Below are positions 1 to 7,215 of a stretch of DNA of 7,921 nt, one piece after another. The notes below the pieces were generated by a model. The model searched no databases, was not told the DNA's origin, and saw only the letters and a program-made list of their open reading frames with translations. The stretch covers positions 1 to 7,921 of the forward strand of contig CALGKL010000252.1 in the NCBI GenBank assembly GCA_937930495.1, read 5' to 3'. Every line of letters begins with the position of its first letter. The stretch's first letter is position 1. The DNA comes from an uncultured Gloeocapsa sp. (GTDB lineage: Bacteria > Cyanobacteriota > Cyanobacteriia > Cyanobacteriales > Gloeocapsaceae). The position numbers and the translations under genes are program-made.

Positions 1-701
1 CTACAGGTGTAGGAATGTTGTCTCTGGCTGTACCTGAGTCTCTGAAACCATTGTTGTTAAATTATCTTCCTGAAGCTATTGTTATTCCTTGTCCGGAAAC
101 TCCTTCAGGTGCGATCGCCTCTGTACCAGTTAACCTAGAGCCATACCAGGCGATCGCCTGTGGCCCCGGTTTAACCGTTGCTGTTCCTTCTCTGGTAGAA
201 TCTCTATTAGGGGTGGATTGTCCTTTGATTCTTGATGCTGATGCTTTAAATATTATCGCCCAAACCAAGTTGATTCAGGCTATCTCCCAACGTCAATCTC
301 CCACGCTCATGACACCCCATCTGGGAGAATTTAAACGTCTTTTCCCGGAAATTGAACACCCCGAAGCCGATAGAATTACCGCAGTGAGAAGAGCCTCTCA
401 CTTAAGTAACTCTATCGTATTATTAAAGGGGGCCAGAACGGCGATCGCTTCTCCCCATCAGGAAGTTTATCTCCTCGGCGAAAGTACCCCCGCTTTAGCT
501 AGGGGTGGTAGTGGTGATGTTTTGACTGGGTTAATAGGTGGTTTGATTGCTCAAAATCCCACCCACAGCCAATTAGAGAAACTTGTAGCTATAGCTGCTT
601 GTTGGCATAGTCAAGGCGCCCTTAAAGCAGCTGCTGTTAAAACTGAATTAGGGGTTGATCCTCTGACTTTATCTGAATATCTCTATCGTTTTATCCAATG
701 A
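1..701 (+). CDS. nnr: NAD(P)H-hydrate dehydratase domain of Nnr, 5' end outside the window
   Basis: This is the C-terminal part of the nicotinamide-nucleotide repair enzyme. Its ribokinase-like domain dehydrates S-NAD(P)HX back to NAD(P)H using ADP or ATP. The frame is open to the left edge: the codons before the ATG at 15 read T-G-V-G and continue the family's conserved glycine-rich stretch, so that ATG is internal and the true start lies upstream. Counting from that ATG, visible landmarks are AVPESL (5-10), ACGPGL (48-53), LILDADALN (71-79), TPHLGEF (100-106), LLKGA (136-140) and the GGSGDVLTG catalytic/anion-hole loop (164-172). In most bacteria the protein is a fusion with an N-terminal NAD(P)HX epimerase domain. 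Whether that domain exists here cannot be seen. The stop codon overlaps the queE start (ATGA), which suggests an operon. Family assignment is secure; only the length is unknown. Confidence 0.93.
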   Translation, partial: TGVGMLSLAVPESLKPLLLNYLPEAIVIPCPETPSGAIASVPVNLEPYQAIACGPGLTVAVPSLVESLLGVDCPLILDADALNIIAQTKLIQAISQRQSPTLMTPHLGEFKRLFPEIEHPEADRITAVRRASHLSNSIVLLKGARTAIASPHQEVYLLGESTPALARGGSGDVLTGLIGGLIAQNPTHSQLEKLVAIAACWHSQGALKAAAVKTELGVDPLTLSEYLYRFIQ

Positions 702-1297
702 TTATTACTTATCCCATTGTCGAAACATTTCACTCTCTCCAGGGTGAGGGTTATTGGAGTGGTGTCAGCGCTTTTTTTATCCGCTTAGCTGGATGTGATG
801 TACATTGTCCCTGGTGTGATCAAAAGGAATCCTGGAGTCAACATAATCACCCCCAATTATCTGGTCAACTCCTAACTCAACAAGTAGTAGCAGCTAACCC
901 CAAAATTATGGTTATTACTGGTGGAGAACCCCTTATGCACAATCTCGAACCTCTCACCACCGAATTAGCTAGCTTAGGTATCCCCCTTCATTTAGAAACC
1001 TCTGGCGCTTATCCTTTAACCGGTAGCTTTGATTGGATAACCTTCTCTCCTAAACCCTATAAACCACCTCATCGGAGTATTTACAATCACGTTAAAGAAC
1101 TTAAGGTAGTAATCGCTGATTCAGAAGATTTAGAATGGGCTGAAATACAAGCTGACCAAATTCCTCCCACCGCCATCAAATATCTTCAACCTGAATGGCA
1201 CAGTCAAAAAAGCTCTCAAATAGTTTATAATTATGTCCTGAAAAACCCTCAATGGCGCGTTAGTTTACAAACCCATAAATATATCGGGGTTAGATAA
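698..1297 (+). CDS. queE: 7-carboxy-7-deazaguanine synthase (radical SAM)
   Basis: QueE converts 6-carboxy-5,6,7,8-tetrahydropterin to 7-carboxy-7-deazaguanine, a step towards preQ0/preQ1 and queuosine in tRNA. The 199-residue protein has the family's N-terminal ETFHSLQGEG (9-18). The radical-SAM cluster motif CX3CX2C is at C33, C37 and C40 (GCDVHCPWCD), followed by KESW. The SAM-binding VITGGEPLMH lies near residues 72-81, and later blocks include HLETSGAYP, FSPKPYKPP and LKVVIAD. Length is close to the usual 200-220. The start is fixed by the ATGA overlap with the upstream gene's stop, which implies translational coupling. No separate promoter or Shine-Dalgarno sequence is obvious. The other queuosine genes (queC, queD, queF) are not in this window. 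The gene ends 19 bases from the end of the convergent VWA gene. Confidence 0.95.
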   Translation: MIITYPIVETFHSLQGEGYWSGVSAFFIRLAGCDVHCPWCDQKESWSQHNHPQLSGQLLTQQVVAANPKIMVITGGEPLMHNLEPLTTELASLGIPLHLETSGAYPLTGSFDWITFSPKPYKPPHRSIYNHVKELKVVIADSEDLEWAEIQADQIPPTAIKYLQPEWHSQKSSQIVYNYVLKNPQWRVSLQTHKYIGVR

Positions 1298-1316
1298 TTT
1301 TTAAGTCAAAACACGA

Positions 1317-2558
1317 CTATTGTAACTGAGTCTTAGAAGCCATACGGGTTTTTTTCCGTTCCGCTTCTGAGAGATCTTCTCCTGATTGTAAGCGAGTAGC
1401 GCTGCTTTGCAGTACAGTTGCACTACTTTTGTCACCTAACTGTATGGCTGTTTTGGCCGCTGTTTGTAAGAGAGTGGCTGCCCCACGGCGATCGCCATCT
1501 TGTAATTTTTTCTCGGCTAATTGGGTTTGACGATATTTGGCTAAAGCCAAAACCGATTTCTCCACCCCCGGTTCTCGTGCTGGTTGATAATCCTGTTGTA
1601 CTATAGCGTTTACGGGTATTTTTTCTGAGAGTAATCCTTGAGCTCCTGAGATGGGGTCGTCATAGCGTATTTGCACTTGGGCTATGGTTACTTCTCCTAC
1701 TGGTAGGTTATGAAGATAAAGATTAGCCAGGATAACTCTTGGTACGTCTCTCATTAAATCCCCAAGACGGGTTGTATATAAACCTGATATTTCTTCTATG
1801 GGTAACTCGATGGTTTCTGGAGATACTTGGGCTACGGGTTTCATTTCCGCTAAACGCACTTGGGGATTTAATTCTAAAAGTAGATAGGCGTTGGTAAAGT
1901 TAACCCCTTGAACTCTGGTAAATAGGCGTTGAAATTCCCTGAGGGCTTGTTCGGGTTCTTCTATGTGACAAAGTGTACCTGTGGCGCGATCGGCTATTTT
2001 TTCTAAAACATCGGGATTCCAATGACTACCAAATCCCAGGGTATTGACGGTAATGTTATAGTTAGAGGCTAATTCTGCTAGTTTCAGACACCTCTGATTG
2101 TCTCCGTGTTCATTTTCCCCATCGGTTAGTAAAAATATTTGGGAAATGCGATTATTCTTCCCGTTGGCGATTTCTTGAATACCTAATTTTAAACCTTCAT
2201 CTATGGCTGTTCCCCCATCCGCTTGTAAATCGGCGATCGCTTGTTCTACTATCGAAAGGTTTTCTAATCCTTGACAGGGTATAATTACTTTGGCTTGATG
2301 GTTAAACCCTACTACTGATATTCTGTCTTCTGGATTGAGTTTAGCAATAAGATCTACTGCTGCTTGTTTAACTTTTTCTAGGGGTTTACCCTTCATCGAA
2401 CCACTGTAATCGATTATTAAGCAAAGATTCAGGGGTAAGTGATTTTCCGGTACTGTTGAAGAATTAACCCCGATGCTGATTTCTAACTGACGTTGGCTAC
2501 TTTTTTGTTGAGCGTTGAGATGGCGATCGCTTAAAACTGCTTTTAGTTCAACTTTCAT
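1317..2558 (-). CDS. VWA-domain protein with intact MIDAS
   Basis: The protein has 413 residues and a von Willebrand factor A domain over roughly 42-215. The metal-ion-dependent adhesion site looks complete: DYSGS (D50, S52, S54), a threonine in DGGTAIDEG (T117) and an aspartate in LLTDGEN (D146). No signal peptide or membrane segment is visible, so a cytoplasmic location is likely. Residues about 215-330 look like the beta-rich domain that often follows VWA in bacterial proteins. Residues about 333-390 look helical (ALAKYRQTQLAEKK, then LLQTAAKTAIQLGD). The last eleven residues, KTRMASKTQLQ, are basic and threonine-rich. VWA proteins mediate protein-protein contacts, often with MoxR-type ATPases or phospho-signalling partners, but no such partner is encoded nearby, so the specific role is unknown. 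The ATG at 2558 immediately precedes KVELKAVLSD, a plausible domain start. No clear Shine-Dalgarno sequence is present. Confidence 0.88.
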   Translation of the reverse strand: MKVELKAVLSDRHLNAQQKSSQRQLEISIGVNSSTVPENHLPLNLCLIIDYSGSMKGKPLEKVKQAAVDLIAKLNPEDRISVVGFNHQAKVIIPCQGLENLSIVEQAIADLQADGGTAIDEGLKLGIQEIANGKNNRISQIFLLTDGENEHGDNQRCLKLAELASNYNITVNTLGFGSHWNPDVLEKIADRATGTLCHIEEPEQALREFQRLFTRVQGVNFTNAYLLLELNPQVRLAEMKPVAQVSPETIELPIEEISGLYTTRLGDLMRDVPRVILANLYLHNLPVGEVTIAQVQIRYDDPISGAQGLLSEKIPVNAIVQQDYQPAREPGVEKSVLALAKYRQTQLAEKKLQDGDRRGAATLLQTAAKTAIQLGDKSSATVLQSSATRLQSGEDLSEAERKKTRMASKTQLQ

Positions 2559-2586
2559 AATTTATATTTCCCAATTTCCAAAAAAC

Positions 2587-2720
2587 AACAGCAACCCAAC
2601 CAAATTTACCTAGAGATTTCCCGAGCCTTTTGATACTATCTGGAGTGTAACCGATTCAATCGTTTTTTGAACTCCCCGACTGCCATTTTAGGAAATATAA
2701 GAATTTGTTGGGCTGCTGTT
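2587..2720. repeat. Long imperfect inverted repeat, about 134 bases
   Basis: The left arm AACAGCAACCCAAC (2587-2600) is the reverse complement of GTTGGGCTGCTGTT (2707-2720) with 13 of 14 positions matching. The complementarity continues inward with gaps: CAAATT (2601-2606) against AATTTG (2702-2707, allowing a one-base shift), then ATTTCC (2616-2621) against GGAAAT (2691-2696). The interior carries a further possible stem, GGAGT (2642-2646) with ACTCC (2671-2675), and a small dyad CGATTCAATCG (2652-2662). It could be a miniature inverted-repeat element, a structured 5' leader of the VWA gene, or a small RNA. I see no clear target-site duplication and no transposase remnant. Confidence 0.55.
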
Positions 2721-2869
2721 ATTTGGTTTTAACGAGACAGACGTAGATTTAAACAGCTTACTTACCTCTTCATTAATCAAACTGCCTGTTTAATCTGCCA
2801 GGAGAAGCTTGATTTATGCTTCTACTTTTAGGATAACATTACTTGCTGATTTTAGGCTTTATCGATACA

Positions 2870-2903
2870 AAACTTAAAGAAAGGAAGCCATAATTAGCTT
2901 CCT
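2870..2903 (-). terminator. Probable intrinsic terminator of atpD
   Basis: Read on the minus strand just after the atpD stop, a perfect 7-bp stem AGGAAGC/GCTTCCT (2897-2903 with 2882-2888) with an 8-base loop is followed by TTCTTTAAGTTTTG, a U-rich tail. It begins 19 bases past the stop. This is the expected form of a factor-independent terminator and suggests that the atpD transcript ends here rather than continuing into the VWA gene. Confidence 0.65.
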
Positions 2904-2922
2904 CGTGAATCTATCTTAGGTA

Positions 2923-4404
<1,482 letters not shown>

Positions 4405-4418
4405 TCATTTTTAACTCT

Positions 4419-4450
4419 ATTCTATTTTGGCACTTTTTAAAAGTAGTCAA
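4419..4450 (-). promoter_or_regulatory. Candidate atpD promoter with a dyad in the spacer
   Basis: On the minus strand a good -35-like hexamer TTGACT (4445-4450) lies about 75 bases upstream of the atpD start. Possible -10 hexamers follow: AATAGA (4421-4426) at 18-base spacing or TAGAAT (4419-4424) at 20. The spacer holds a perfect dyad with 6-base arms, ACTTTT-T-AAAAGT (4432-4444 on the plus strand), directly next to the -35. The dyad may be an operator or just AT-rich sequence. The -10 choice is uncertain. Confidence 0.4.
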
Positions 4451-4484
4451 GGAAAATCGTCGCGCCTTTATAAGACCCGTGGTA

Positions 4485-4838
4485 TTACTCTTCGAGCCTT
4501 TGAGCGAATCCCCCTAGAAAAGAAGAAATAATCGATAAAACAATCGCTCCGATTACCGCGGGCCAAAAACCGCTTACTCTTAAAAAATCGGGGGTTAAAT
4601 AACTCGCTAGAGATAAAGAAATGCCGTTAACTACTAAGAGAAATAAGCCAAGGGTTAAAATGGTCAAGGGTAAGGTCAAAATAATTAATACAGGTCTAAC
4701 TGTGGCGTTGAGGAAACCAATCACCAAAGAAGCGATCGCTGCTCCAGTAAAACTACTGACCGTGATTCCTGGAACGAGATAAGCGGTGAGTACCAGGGAA
4801 ATAGTAGCTACTAGCCAAGTCAATAAGAAGTTGAGCAT
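4485..4838 (-). CDS. Small four-helix membrane protein, 'phage holin family 4_2' type
   Basis: This 117-residue hydrophobic protein has four likely membrane segments at about 3-22, 29-46, 49-75 and 90-111. It shows the family's signature: GFLNATVRPVL followed by LTLPLTILTLGLFLLVVNG, in the middle of the protein. That matches the widespread family annotated as phage holin 4_2 (formerly a DUF). Despite the name, members are mostly chromosomal in non-lysogenic settings, and no lysis function is established for them. Nothing phage-like surrounds this gene. It lies upstream of atpD on the same strand with a 113-base gap that holds a likely atpD promoter, so co-transcription is doubtful. It is divergent from yebC across 91 bases. 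The start is the first methionine and gives a membrane-inserting N-terminus. No Shine-Dalgarno sequence is evident. Confidence 0.85.
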   Translation of the reverse strand: MLNFLLTWLVATISLVLTAYLVPGITVSSFTGAAIASLVIGFLNATVRPVLIILTLPLTILTLGLFLLVVNGISLSLASYLTPDFLRVSGFWPAVIGAIVLSIISSFLGGFAQRLEE

Positions 4839-4877
4839 GGGAATAATTTAATTTACTTAAGATCTGTACTTTAACTT

Positions 4878-4896
4878 TAGCAATTTTTGCTATGAT
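4878..4896 (+). promoter_or_regulatory. Candidate yebC promoter (extended -10) overlapped by a palindrome
   Basis: TATGAT (4891-4896) is preceded directly by TGC (4888-4890), giving an extended -10 element, 33 bases before the yebC start. The -35 is poor (TTAACT at 4871 is only 14 bases upstream). A perfect inverted repeat TAGCAA-TTT-TTGCTA (4878-4892) runs into the first two bases of the -10, a position suited to a repressor operator. It lies in the 91-base divergent region and could affect both genes. Confidence 0.5.
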
Positions 4897-4929
4897 GTTG
4901 AGGTCGAGGACGTTTCTAAAGAATTATCT

Positions 4930-5691
4930 ATGGCTGGTCATAGTAAATGGGCAAATATTAAACGACAAAAAGCCAGAGTCGATGCTAAAAAAGGCAAAAC
5001 TTTTACACAATTATCTAGAGCTATTATCGTTGCTGCCCGTCAAGGATTACCAGATCCTCATGCTAATTTTCAACTGCGCACAGCTATTGATAAAGCTAAA
5101 GCTGCGGGTATCCCGAATGAGAATATCGAAAGAGCGATCGCTAAAGGTGCGGGTACTTATGTCAGTGAGGATAGTAATTACGAGGAAATTCGCTACGAAG
5201 GTTATGGAGTCGGCGGAGTGGCGATCCTGATTGAAGCTCTCACGGATAACCGTAATCGTACCGCTGCTGATTTACGCTCTGCTTTTACCAAAAATGGCGG
5301 TAATTTGGGAGAAACGGGCTGTGTTAGTTGGATGTTTAATCAACAAGGGGTAGTCAGATTAGCAGGGAAAATCGACGAAGATGCACTTTTGGCAATATCC
5401 TTAACTACTGATATTCTCAATTACGAGTTGTTTGAGGACGAAGATGAATCGGGAGCGGAAGTTTTTACAGAGATTGGTAATCTAGAAAATCTCTATAATC
5501 TTCTCCAAAATCAGGGGTTTACCGTGAGCGAGTCAGAAATGCGCTGGTTACCTTCTAATACTATCGAAATTAGCGATCCTCAACAAGCCCAATCTGTCCT
5601 TAAACTGATAGATACCCTCGAATCTTTAGATGATGTGCAAAATGTTACCGCTAATATGATTTATGCTCCTCCCCTCATCTCAATCGATTAA
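4930..5691 (+). CDS. yebC: YebC/PmpR family protein (TACO1-like)
   Basis: This 253-residue member of the YebC family starts with the canonical MAGHSKWANIKRQKARVDAKKGK, which fixes the start codon. Other conserved blocks are QGLPDPHANFQLRTAI, AGIPNENIERAIAKG, YEGYGVGGVAILIEALTDNRNRT and NGGNLGETGCVSWMF, followed by the C-terminal alpha/beta domain ending near MIYAPP. Family members have been described both as DNA-binding regulators (PmpR) and, more recently, as translation factors that relieve ribosome stalling. The sequence does not decide between these roles. Length is typical (about 245-255). The gene is divergent from the small membrane protein and converges on the beta-helix gene, with its last 12 bases overlapping that gene's 3' end. 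An overlapping frame starting in the -10 region (4892) is not a gene. The Shine-Dalgarno sequence is weak. Confidence 0.95.
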   Translation: MAGHSKWANIKRQKARVDAKKGKTFTQLSRAIIVAARQGLPDPHANFQLRTAIDKAKAAGIPNENIERAIAKGAGTYVSEDSNYEEIRYEGYGVGGVAILIEALTDNRNRTAADLRSAFTKNGGNLGETGCVSWMFNQQGVVRLAGKIDEDALLAISLTTDILNYELFEDEDESGAEVFTEIGNLENLYNLLQNQGFTVSESEMRWLPSNTIEISDPQQAQSVLKLIDTLESLDDVQNVTANMIYAPPLISID

Positions 5692-6936
5692 CATGATAAT
5701 TTCTTTCAAGCCCAACTCCTTGAGGTCTTCTAATACTTGTTGGGCATTTTGCCAATTAGTAAATAAACCAACTTGTAAAACTCTTTGTCCGGAATAAACC
5801 GTAGCAAAAGCACCAGGGTATAATGTTCTGATTTTGCTTTCTTGTTGTTCACTAACCGAGACAATGACTCGATAACTAGTCTTTAAGGGGATAGGTTGGG
5901 GATTCTCAGGAGGGGGAACAGGTATATAAACAGGACTATCTCCTGAATCGACTACCAAAGAATTACCAAAGTCTACAGAACCTTCAAAATCTCCTGATAA
6001 CTGTGTCCCAACTGCGATGATCGTATTTTTGGTTAAATTACGAATGTCTAAACCCCGATTGCTGATAAACAGATTCTCCCCTGATTCCCTAGTGGTACCT
6101 AAATCGACTTGCGCCGATGCGATCGCCACTAAACCATCTTCCGTTGATTGTTCGATAACATTTTTCCTTAGGGTAGCTTGAGCATTTCCTTCCAGAATCA
6201 CTCCGATTCTATTGCTGATAATTTGATTGTTTTCCAACTGGATTTGGCTATTTTCCAAGGCGCTAATCCCAAAACCGGTTTTTTCAAAAGTATTATCTCT
6301 TACCTCAACAGAGGATTGAGCGTACACAATTAAACCATTACCTCGATTGTTAAAAAACCGATTCCTGGTAATTACAGCTCGACTCTCCCCATTAACCGCT
6401 ATTCCTGAAGCACCATTTTGGGTAAAGGTATTGTTGCTAATTTCTAAATTAGCCGATTCTAACCATAAACCATAACCTCGGTCGTGGGGATTAGTTACCG
6501 TTACCCCCGTTAATTTCCCCCTCGATGTAGCAACAATAGTTACATTATGTCCCGCGCCTGTGGAGCTAATATAATCACCACTACCTCTGATAATCACATT
6601 ATGTCCTTGACTGCGAGGAGAACCCTGAATAGTCACATTATTTAAGATTAAAGGGAAAATTTCCCCAGACTCTAGACTATAAGTACCAGGCGAGAGGATA
6701 ATCAGACTATTGGGATTAGCTAACATCAAAGCTTGAGTAATGGTTTTAAAAGGGGAATCCTCACTCCCTCTACCCTCTTGATCATTACCTTGGGTAGGAT
6801 TAACATAAATGGCTTGATTTGACTGGAAATTATTACTGATAGTTAAAATTGGCCAATCAAGAGTTGAGGCTTTAGCTTTAGGTATTTCTAACACCATCAG
6901 TAATAACAAACTGAAAGATAAAAATTTAAGCTTCAT
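5680..6936 (-). CDS. Secreted DUF1565 / right-handed beta-helix protein with SPOR-like C-terminus
   Basis: The protein has 418 residues. A clear signal peptide occupies residues 1-24 (basic MKLK, a hydrophobic run, then AKA-S cleavage), so it is exported, most likely to the periplasm or outer membrane. A DUF1565 segment (about 42-110) contains IYVNPTQGND, SPFKTITQAL and ILSPGTY. It is followed by parallel beta-helix repeats at about 150-280, with strands beginning near 163, 187, 210, 232 and 254, so a period of 22-24, and recurring N-x-F/I and G-I-x-V positions. A proline-rich linker (338-351) leads to a C-terminal domain (355-418, YRVIVSV...RVLQVGLFTNWQNAQQVLEDLKELGL) that resembles SPOR peptidoglycan-binding domains. 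Beta-helix proteins often bind or cleave polysaccharide, but no catalytic residues can be assigned. The gene converges on yebC with a 12-base overlap and is divergent from psbT. The substrate is unknown. Confidence 0.85.
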   Translation of the reverse strand: MKLKFLSFSLLLLMVLEIPKAKASTLDWPILTISNNFQSNQAIYVNPTQGNDQEGRGSEDSPFKTITQALMLANPNSLIILSPGTYSLESGEIFPLILNNVTIQGSPRSQGHNVIIRGSGDYISSTGAGHNVTIVATSRGKLTGVTVTNPHDRGYGLWLESANLEISNNTFTQNGASGIAVNGESRAVITRNRFFNNRGNGLIVYAQSSVEVRDNTFEKTGFGISALENSQIQLENNQIISNRIGVILEGNAQATLRKNVIEQSTEDGLVAIASAQVDLGTTRESGENLFISNRGLDIRNLTKNTIIAVGTQLSGDFEGSVDFGNSLVVDSGDSPVYIPVPPPENPQPIPLKTSYRVIVSVSEQQESKIRTLYPGAFATVYSGQRVLQVGLFTNWQNAQQVLEDLKELGLKEIIMLID

Positions 6937-6942
6937 GATTAA

Positions 6943-6970
6943 TTGTTAAAATTATCTGATATGGTATAGA
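6943..6970 (+). promoter_or_regulatory. Likely psbT promoter
   Basis: TTGTTA (6943-6948) and TATAGA (6965-6970) are spaced by 16 bases. The -10 is preceded by TGG, an extended -10 feature, and transcription would start near 6977, leaving a leader of about 35 bases before the psbT ATG. The 75-base region is shared with the divergent beta-helix gene, whose own promoter is not clear. This supports transcription of psbT from its own promoter. Confidence 0.5.
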
Positions 6971-7011
6971 TAGTAAGTTTTGAACAACATTGTAAATTAG
7001 AGATTTAAACC

Positions 7012-7107
7012 ATGGAAAGCGCTGCTTACATTTTAGTATTAACCCTAGCCCTTGGTGTTATCTTTTTCGCGATCGCCTTTCGTGAGCCTCCGAGAATCAG
7101 CAAATAG
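7012..7107 (+). CDS. psbT: Photosystem II reaction center protein T
   Basis: This complete 31-codon gene encodes a single-span thylakoid membrane protein. It begins MESAAYILVLTLALG and ends in FFAIAFREPPRISK. The N-terminal MES-AYIL and the C-terminal FAIAFREPPRI are diagnostic of PsbT, a low-mass subunit at the photosystem II dimer interface near D1 and CP47 that is involved in repair and acceptor-side stability. The membrane segment covers about residues 5-23 and the basic/proline tail faces the stroma (cytoplasm). A HIP1 octamer (7069-7076) lies inside the gene, encoding the F-A-I-A part. psbT commonly follows psbB (CP47) in cyanobacteria and chloroplasts, but here the upstream neighbour is a divergent beta-helix gene, so psbB is not adjacent. 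nrdR follows 108 bases downstream on the same strand. Confidence 0.95.
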   Translation: MESAAYILVLTLALGVIFFAIAFREPPRISK

Positions 7108-7153
7108 CTGTTTAAAAGTTCAAATAAGTTAATTTTTGGCGATTTTGGTTTAG

Positions 7154-7211
7154 AGCCGTATTAAACTATCTTAAACTATAGTTAAGATGGAAATAAAACG
7201 GCTTATTTTTT
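7154..7211 (+). terminator. Hairpin plus T-run between psbT and nrdR (terminator or attenuator)
   Basis: Two nearly concentric inverted repeats lie here: AGCCGT (7154-7159) with ACGGCT (7198-7203), and inside it ATCTTAA (7168-7174) with TTAAGAT (7182-7188) around a 7-base loop. Allowing a three-base bulge, ATT (7160-7162) can also pair with AAT (7192-7194). The stem is followed by TATTTTTTAA, with six Ts at 7206-7211. That is the form of an intrinsic terminator on the plus strand. It ends only four bases before the nrdR ATG, so it could end the psbT transcript and limit read-through into nrdR. The inner dyad could instead be a protein-binding site. Confidence 0.6.
7161..7179 (+). repeat. Tandem TTAAACTAT repeat upstream of nrdR
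   Basis: TTAAACTAT occurs exactly twice, at 7161-7169 and 7171-7179, a 10-base period. A related TTAAGAT follows at 7182-7188. A perfect 10-base palindrome AACTATAGTT (7174-7183) overlaps the second copy. Direct repeats one helical turn apart are typical of response-regulator sites. The match to the cyanobacterial HLR1 motif (two TTACAWW units at the same period) is only partial. Confidence 0.4.
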
Positions 7212-7215
7212 AATC

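Larger units (their letters stand above)
2559..2922. other. Structured intergenic region without a supported gene
   Basis: These 364 bases separate atpD from the VWA gene, both on the minus strand. No reading frame longer than about 20 codons with a credible start was found on either strand. The stretch holds a long inverted repeat (2587-2720). A second dyad pairs 2746-2756 with 2786-2795 (one bulge). A short hairpin has arms 2803-2808 and 2818-2823. The atpD terminator-like hairpin is at 2882-2903. The word TTATATTTCC (2562-2571) is also the exact reverse complement of 2691-2700. The region should contain the VWA promoter. One weak candidate on the minus strand is TTGAAT followed about 17 bases later by GTATCA, around 2634-2662. 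A small RNA is possible but not demonstrable from sequence alone. Confidence 0.6.

Noticed and set aside
62..268. Minus-strand open frame inside nnr
   Set aside because: It lies wholly within a strongly conserved coding region on the other strand and has no recognisable family features.
1298..1316. Terminator between queE and the VWA gene (AGTC/GACT stem)
   Set aside because: The stem is only four pairs with no T-run worth calling on either strand, so it is not a credible terminator.
1418..1606. Plus-strand open frame opposite the VWA gene
   Set aside because: It is antisense to a well-supported gene, with no start signal and a composition that looks like a reverse translation of the helical C-terminus.
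2636..2686. Minus-strand 16-codon frame (starting MAVGEFKKRL) ahead of the VWA gene
   Set aside because: It has no Shine-Dalgarno sequence, a length expected by chance, and a position inside the inverted repeat. It could be a leader peptide but nothing supports that.
4485..4838. Phage or lysis-system interpretation of the holin-family protein
   Set aside because: The family name is historical. No endolysin or other phage gene is present and the neighbours are housekeeping genes.
4892..5230. Plus-strand frame of 112 codons starting in the yebC promoter
   Set aside because: It is the shifted frame of yebC. It starts inside the -10 hexamer, and its protein shows no family features, while the yebC frame matches its family throughout.
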